In this document: positions 60,033 through 64,000 of the stretch, piece after piece | Layout of the letters: every line of letters begins with the position of its first letter | Position numbering within the stretch: the first letter of the stretch is position 1 | Assembly: GCA_963921335.3 (NCBI GenBank) | Contig: CAWUFC020000002.1 | Span: 62,001 to 126,000 of the forward strand | Reading direction: 5' to 3' | Source: CAWUFC02 sp963921335 | GTDB taxonomy: Bacteria > Pseudomonadota > Gammaproteobacteria > Pseudomonadales > Halieaceae | DNA length: 64,000 bases | Translations under genes and position numbers: made by a program | The notes under the pieces: generated by a model | What the model was told of the DNA's origin: nothing | Databases searched by the model: none | What the model saw: the letters and a program-made list of their open reading frames with translations, nothing else

Positions 60033-61189
60033 TGGCTGAATCAGGCAACTGGAACTACCCGACCGCGGTGCGACTCGGGCCCGGGCGCATTGCAGAATTA
60101 GCGGATGTCTGCCGTGAAGTTGGCAGCACAGCACCTCTGCTGGTCACAGATCCCGGCCTGGCAGACAGCGCCATGGTCGCATCAGCGCTGGCCAGCTGTG
60201 AGCAGTCTGGTATGGCGGTGAATGTATTTGCGGGCATTCAGGGCAATCCAACAGGCAGTAATGTGAGCGATGGCATCAGTGCCTACCTAGAGGGCAACCA
60301 CGACGCTGTGATCGCCTTCGGCGGTGGATCGGCACTGGATGCGGGAAAAGCCATAGCGTTTGCGGCAAGACAGCAGCGTGAACTTTGGGACTGTGAGGAC
60401 GATGACGGCGACTGGTTTAACGCCGACGCCGATTTGGTAGCTCCTGTGATTGCCGTTCCGACGACCGCAGGTACCGGTTCTGAAGTCGGGCGTGCCGCCC
60501 TGATCACCCATGAGCTCGAACAGGTGAAAAAGATCGTCTGGCATCCGCAGCTGCTGCCGCGCGTTGTTATTCTCGACCCCGAGCTGACGACTGGACTGCC
60601 TCGGGGGCTGACCGCTGCCACGGGTATGGATGCCTTGTCCCACAACCTGGAAGCCTGGTGTGCTCCTGCCTATCACCCGATGGCTGAGGGTATTGCCCTG
60701 CAGGGTATGAAACTGGTTCGGCAGCATTTACCCGCAGCGGTAGCGCAGGGTGACGATATTGACGCTCGAACCGGCATGTTGGTGGCTTCGAGCATGGGTG
60801 CAACCGCTTTTCAGCGAGGCCTCGGTGGCATGCATGCGCTGGCTCATCCGCTGGGTGCACTGTATGACGCGCATCACGGTATGTTAAACGCCATCCTGAT
60901 GCCCTATGTGCTCAAGCGTAATGAGCAAATCATCGCCGATCGTATGGCTGATGCAGCCAGATACCTCGACCTGCCCGCAGGCTTCGGCGGCTTTCTGGAC
61001 TGGGTACTGGAGCTTAGGGAGAGTCTGGACATACCTCACAGCCTGTCTGCCATAGGCATCGATGCAGAACAGGCGCAGAGAGTAGGGGAGATGGCCGTGC
61101 AGGACCCGAGCGCAGGGGGGAATCCAATTCAATTGAGTGCCATTGAATATAGCGATCTGTTTGTGGGTGCGGTAGAAGGCCGCCTGTGA
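60032..61189 (+). CDS. Iron-containing alcohol dehydrogenase
   Basis: 385 residues. A group III metal-dependent alcohol dehydrogenase with the NAD loop AFGGGSALDAGKAIAF and PTTAGTGSEVG. The four metal ligands can be placed: Asp and His in TGMDALSHNLEAW, His in GMHALAHPLGAL and His in YDAHHGMLNAI. Such enzymes interconvert alcohols or hydroxy-aldehydes and carbonyls. Its ATG overlaps the stop of the ligase gene by one base and its stop overlaps the nuclease start by four, so it belongs to the same operon. Confidence 0.92.
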   Translation: MAESGNWNYPTAVRLGPGRIAELADVCREVGSTAPLLVTDPGLADSAMVASALASCEQSGMAVNVFAGIQGNPTGSNVSDGISAYLEGNHDAVIAFGGGSALDAGKAIAFAARQQRELWDCEDDDGDWFNADADLVAPVIAVPTTAGTGSEVGRAALITHELEQVKKIVWHPQLLPRVVILDPELTTGLPRGLTAATGMDALSHNLEAWCAPAYHPMAEGIALQGMKLVRQHLPAAVAQGDDIDARTGMLVASSMGATAFQRGLGGMHALAHPLGALYDAHHGMLNAILMPYVLKRNEQIIADRMADAARYLDLPAGFGGFLDWVLELRESLDIPHSLSAIGIDAEQAQRVGEMAVQDPSAGGNPIQLSAIEYSDLFVGAVEGRL

Positions 61190-61848
61190 AGCAACTGCTG
61201 TTGATTCTGGCACTGGCTATGCCGCAGGCGGCTTGGTCATGGGGGCCGCTGGGACACGAGGTGCCGGCACAGCTGGCAGAGGAAATACTGAGCCCAAAAG
61301 CTCGGGCACTGGTAAACAATATACTGCCCGGCGAAAACCTTTCAGAAGTATCTACCTGGGCGGACCGCATGCGTAGCAACAAGGATGCGTTCTGGCAGAA
61401 AACTGCCCGACCTTTTCACTATGTCACTGTGCCGGATGGCCAGGTCTACGATATTCGCAAGGCACCAGCCAAAGGAGATGCGGTGACCGCTCTCAAACGC
61501 TTTCGGGCGATTCTGGATGACCGGCGCTCCAGTAATGAGTCGCAGCAGCTGGCCCTGCGATTCTCCATTCACATTGTGGGTGATCTGCACCAGCCCCTGC
61601 ACGTGGGCAATGGTAACGATCTCGGAGGCAATCGAGTCAGGATTGGCTTTGACGCCAGGTCGACTAATCTGCATCGACTGTGGGATTCCGGATTGATCTA
61701 TGCGCGCGGTATGGACCGGGAAGACTGGCTGAGCCATCTACGCGCTGGTTTGACTGCTGAGCAGGTGAAGCAGTGGCAGGAACATCGCCCACAGCAGTGG
61801 ATCGCAGAGAGCCAGTTGCTGCCTATGTCGCAGCGGCGGCACCGCTGA
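61186..61848 (+). CDS. S1/P1 nuclease, C-terminus displaced by a frameshift
   Basis: 220 residues as read. S1/P1 nucleases are secreted zinc enzymes that cut single-stranded nucleic acids and 3'-nucleotides. A signal peptide ends near residue 18, giving the mature N-terminal Trp19 and WGPLGHE. Zinc ligands appear in order: Trp19, His24, Asp in WADRM, His in PFHYVTV, His/Asp/His in HIVGDLHQPLHVGN and His/Asp in LHRLWDSG. After WIAES the frame goes to an early stop at 61848, while the usual C-terminal helix continues in another frame to 61943. Either a real one-base deletion near 61810-61816 or a sequencing error is the cause. Confidence 0.85.
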   Translation: MKQLLLILALAMPQAAWSWGPLGHEVPAQLAEEILSPKARALVNNILPGENLSEVSTWADRMRSNKDAFWQKTARPFHYVTVPDGQVYDIRKAPAKGDAVTALKRFRAILDDRRSSNESQQLALRFSIHIVGDLHQPLHVGNGNDLGGNRVRIGFDARSTNLHRLWDSGLIYARGMDREDWLSHLRAGLTAEQVKQWQEHRPQQWIAESQLLPMSQRRHR

Positions 61849-61943
61849 TCGATCAGCGCCTGCGCCAGTCTGCGGTGCGCATTGCCGCCTACCTTGATTG
61901 GCTGGCCAATGAACTGGAGACACACAGTGGCGATCAGTCCTGA
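61812..61943 (+). other. Out-of-frame C-terminal remnant of the S1/P1 nuclease
   Basis: In the frame beginning about 61813 the sequence reads VAAYVAAAAPLIDQRLRQSA then VRIAAYLDWLANELE and a TGA at 61941-61943. This matches the final helix of S1/P1 nucleases (Y...P..D.QL..A..RLA..L). The expected intact gene would end at 61943, overlapping the next start by 17 bases like the other joints in this operon. Confidence 0.75.
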
Positions 61944-62841
61944 ATTGCGGGCCATTATTGATGGGGTTCCCGCTGATTTCGCGCGCCCCGACGCCACAGT
62001 GGCCGACGTACGGGCCGTATTCGACACCATTCACAGTCAACCCTATAGCGATGAGTTGGTCATCCGTGAAGTCAGCGTCGGCGATGCAGGCTATGCCCAC
62101 TATCATCACCGGGGTGAACACAGTCCCTGGATAGTGCTTCACTGTCATGGCGGCGCCTTTGTATCGTCGCCGGTGGCGGAATATCACTTCTACGCAGAGC
62201 TGATTATCGACCAGCTGCACTGTCAGGTGGTGATGCCCGATTACCGCATCGCTCCTGAGTATCCATATCCCGCGGCACACCATGACTGTTTCCAGACCTA
62301 CAAGGCGTTGTTGGAGGAGGGGGTAGATCCTGAGCACATTATTCTGATGGGCGAATCCTGCGGCGGCTGCCTGGCCGCAGGCTTGATGCTCAGGGCCAGG
62401 GATGAGGGCCTGCCCCAGCCGCGCTGTTTTATTTCACTGACAGGCTGGTTTGACCTGTCTGTTAGTGGTCCCGAGGTACCGGGCAAGGATCCGTTTCTAA
62501 CACCGGAATGGGTGCGTAATCGTGGTCGGGACTACCTTGCGGGTGCCATGCCCCTGGACGACCCCAGGGTGTCGCCAGCGTACGCGGATCTGACGGGGTT
62601 GCCGCCCATGTATATACAGGTGCCTGAATACGACACGGTGAGGGAGGGCGCTTTCATGTTGATCGAGAAAGCGCGGCTTGATGGCGTAGATGTCAATTCT
62701 GAGCTGCTGCCTGAAATGATCCAGGGCATACAGGGGTTGACGAACGCTGGCGTGCCGGAGGCGCACACCGCCTGGGACAAAATCCGCGAATACCTGGCCG
62801 CACAGGGCGTAGATATGCGGACTTTAAACCCGGGCAGCTGA
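61927..62841 (+). CDS. HSL-type alpha/beta hydrolase with substituted catalytic histidine
   Basis: 304 residues from a GTG at 61927. Oxyanion motif CHGGAF at residues 73-78, nucleophile Ser144 in MGESCGGCLAAGL and acid Asp236 in PEYDTVREGA. The HSL family normally ends with MxHGF carrying the catalytic His; here the matching segment is EMIQGIQG with Gln266. Either another His (for instance in EAHTAW) takes over or the protein is not a normal esterase. A longer reading starting at 61882 would overlap the nuclease further and adds no conserved residues. Confidence 0.85.
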   Translation: MAISPELRAIIDGVPADFARPDATVADVRAVFDTIHSQPYSDELVIREVSVGDAGYAHYHHRGEHSPWIVLHCHGGAFVSSPVAEYHFYAELIIDQLHCQVVMPDYRIAPEYPYPAAHHDCFQTYKALLEEGVDPEHIILMGESCGGCLAAGLMLRARDEGLPQPRCFISLTGWFDLSVSGPEVPGKDPFLTPEWVRNRGRDYLAGAMPLDDPRVSPAYADLTGLPPMYIQVPEYDTVREGAFMLIEKARLDGVDVNSELLPEMIQGIQGLTNAGVPEAHTAWDKIREYLAAQGVDMRTLNPGS

Positions 62842-62846
62842 CCTAA

Positions 62847-64000
62847 TCAGGCAGGATCATTCTCCCGCCAGATGTTTGCATCTGAGCAATCCAGCCCGCT
62901 GTTGAACGTTTCCCAGCAGGTACCGAAAGGAATCGGTATCGGCTCATAACCACGCTTGTCCAGAAGGTCGATGGTTTTCTTACAGTTTTCGTTAATGAAG
63001 ATGCGACCATCACCCAGGCTTGAGGAATTGCCCACACCCTGAGCGACATCTTCCAGCGGTATGGGCAGAATCTCCCAGTCTTTGATGCAGTCGGGTTTCT
63101 CCGACCACATGCCGTTCTTGCCGTCGTCGGGTAAGCCCACTACACCTTCAACAATATTCATCATGCAGCAGTCACCGTGGTACACCAGGTTGCTGTCGAA
63201 CCAGTATGTCTCATGCTTGTAGCCCAGCTCGGAGAACACCCGCATCATGATCTCGCGGCCCCGCGGCCAACCTGCTGGCGTATTTGCACCGGTAGCGGTG
63301 GCCCCGGCAATGGCCTCCTTATTAGGAGCGCCGTACTCCCAGAGAATGGTTTTGTTGGGCATCTGGCGCCAGGCAGCGGCATCCAGCCCCATGTAGCCAG
63401 GTCCTTCCAGGTAGGGATTGGGTTCGATGTCTCCGAAGTTGAAAATCGCTGCCTCTGGATCCTCCAGCACCAGTTGAACCAGGGCGGCACGCCCGGCAAT
63501 GGGTTGCGGCCTGCAAGGGGCGGTGGTTTGCACCGGTAGCAGCACGCTGCCTACAAGGCGGGTAAAGCAACTGCCATAAGCGGAGAGGAACTTGGGGCCA
63601 TACCAGGAGGCGTTGTATTCGATCAGCTCATCCGGGTACCAACCCACGTTGTTACGAATGACCGTGACACCGGCTTTCTCATAAGCCTCATCGCGAGCAG
63701 CGAGCTCCTCGCAAACCTTGTCGTAACGTTCCGGGTCGACGTCGCGCAGGTGTTTGCCCTTGTTCTCCTGCCAGTAGGCTTTGAGTTCCTCATTGGCATT
63801 GTCTTCGATCATCTGCTTGATCTCTTTGTCATCAGGGTCCGGGACATAGGCTGCGAAGGGATCCCCGACCATGCAGGCGCGTAGTTTTGCCGAGCAGTGC
63901 TCCTCATAGACTTTGATACCTTTACCGATAACCTGTTCTTCCCACTGTTGGTAAAACAGGTCCCATATTTCCTTGGGGTCGTCGGGTTTGGGTACGGGGT
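62847..64000 (-). CDS. Amidinotransferase-like (pentein superfamily) protein, N-terminus cut by window edge
   Basis: The minus-strand frame is open from 62847 to the right edge, about 384 visible residues; the true start lies outside. ACMVGDPFAAYVPDPDD resembles the early VVGxP segment of glycine/inosamine amidinotransferases. VYHGDCCMMNIVEGV contains the His-x-Asp type element, and FNSGLDCSDANIW near the end has a Cys where the catalytic Cys of GGGxHC is expected. NSSSLGDGRIFINENCKKTI matches the preceding strand-helix. Members transfer amidino groups from arginine or hydrolyse guanidino compounds. It converges with the hydrolase with a five-base gap. An internal ATG at 63872 is not the likely start. 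Confidence 0.75.
   Translation of the reverse strand, partial: PVPKPDDPKEIWDLFYQQWEEQVIGKGIKVYEEHCSAKLRACMVGDPFAAYVPDPDDKEIKQMIEDNANEELKAYWQENKGKHLRDVDPERYDKVCEELAARDEAYEKAGVTVIRNNVGWYPDELIEYNASWYGPKFLSAYGSCFTRLVGSVLLPVQTTAPCRPQPIAGRAALVQLVLEDPEAAIFNFGDIEPNPYLEGPGYMGLDAAAWRQMPNKTILWEYGAPNKEAIAGATATGANTPAGWPRGREIMMRVFSELGYKHETYWFDSNLVYHGDCCMMNIVEGVVGLPDDGKNGMWSEKPDCIKDWEILPIPLEDVAQGVGNSSSLGDGRIFINENCKKTIDLLDKRGYEPIPIPFGTCWETFNSGLDCSDANIWRENDPA

Overview
The window is 64 kb of densely packed bacterial chromosome, with about 60 protein genes, one tRNA and no gene-free stretch longer than about 260 bases. Gene content and order are gammaproteobacterial: yceF/yceD-rpmF-plsX-fabD-fabG-acpP-fabF-pabC-mltG-tmk-holB-pilZ; tRNA-Leu-tig-clpP-clpX-lon-hupB-ppiD; mltD beside methyltransferase-rnhA-dnaQ. 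Several accessory genes (ETF with ETF-ubiquinone oxidoreductase, a coniferyl-aldehyde-type dehydrogenase, a DUF934/one-chain sulfite reductase pair, CoA-transferase III, LLM oxidoreductase, NhaB) fit an aerobic marine group such as the Halieaceae (OM60/NOR5). That placement is inference from gene content; no rRNA or other marker was available.

Layout. 1-9510: a fatty-acid and cell-envelope block, opened by a consensus sigma70 promoter whose start point lies almost on the yceD start codon, and closed by thymidylate kinase, DNA polymerase III delta' and a PilZ protein. 9511-9771: a spacer holding a perfect terminator that works only on the minus strand, with a stacked-hairpin sequence upstream of it (candidate small RNA). 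9772-10833: a GH84 O-GlcNAcase-like enzyme. 10994-19416: tRNA-Leu and the protein quality-control block tig-clpP-clpX-lon-hupB-ppiD, with a sigma32-like promoter before lon. 19416-21950: phosphopantetheinyl transferase, a phosphoglycerate-dehydrogenase-like enzyme and a DUF1285 protein. 21964-25534: ETF-ubiquinone oxidoreductase divergent from etfB-etfA. 25600-30353 (minus): aldehyde dehydrogenase, a CPA2 antiporter, DUF934 and a sulfite reductase. 30494-30589: a 31-residue membrane-peptide gene with its own -10 box and terminator. 30678-36487: DUF2970, metH behind a 28-bp perfect palindrome, nfuA and a DAHP synthase.

36558-42441 is a two-gene AddB/AddA-like helicase-nuclease pair, followed by an acyl-CoA synthetase. 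44130-49158 (minus) is a tightly overlapping run mltD - AraC regulator - rlmG - low-molecular-weight phosphatase - LLM oxidoreductase. 49227-51132 is methyltransferase-rnhA-dnaQ. Then come nhaB, nudC, sohB, a 2-oxoglutarate/Fe(II) oxygenase and a class III CoA-transferase.

The last 8 kb is the most accessory part. A REP-like palindromic element (56740-56810) and a VOC protein precede a tight plus-strand operon (57550-62841): atypical SDR, glutamine-synthetase-like ligase, iron alcohol dehydrogenase, S1/P1 nuclease with a frameshifted C-terminus, and an alpha/beta hydrolase lacking its expected catalytic His. An amidinotransferase-like gene converges on it and runs off the right edge. This operon is the best candidate for an undescribed amine/alcohol pathway, but its substrates cannot be read from sequence.
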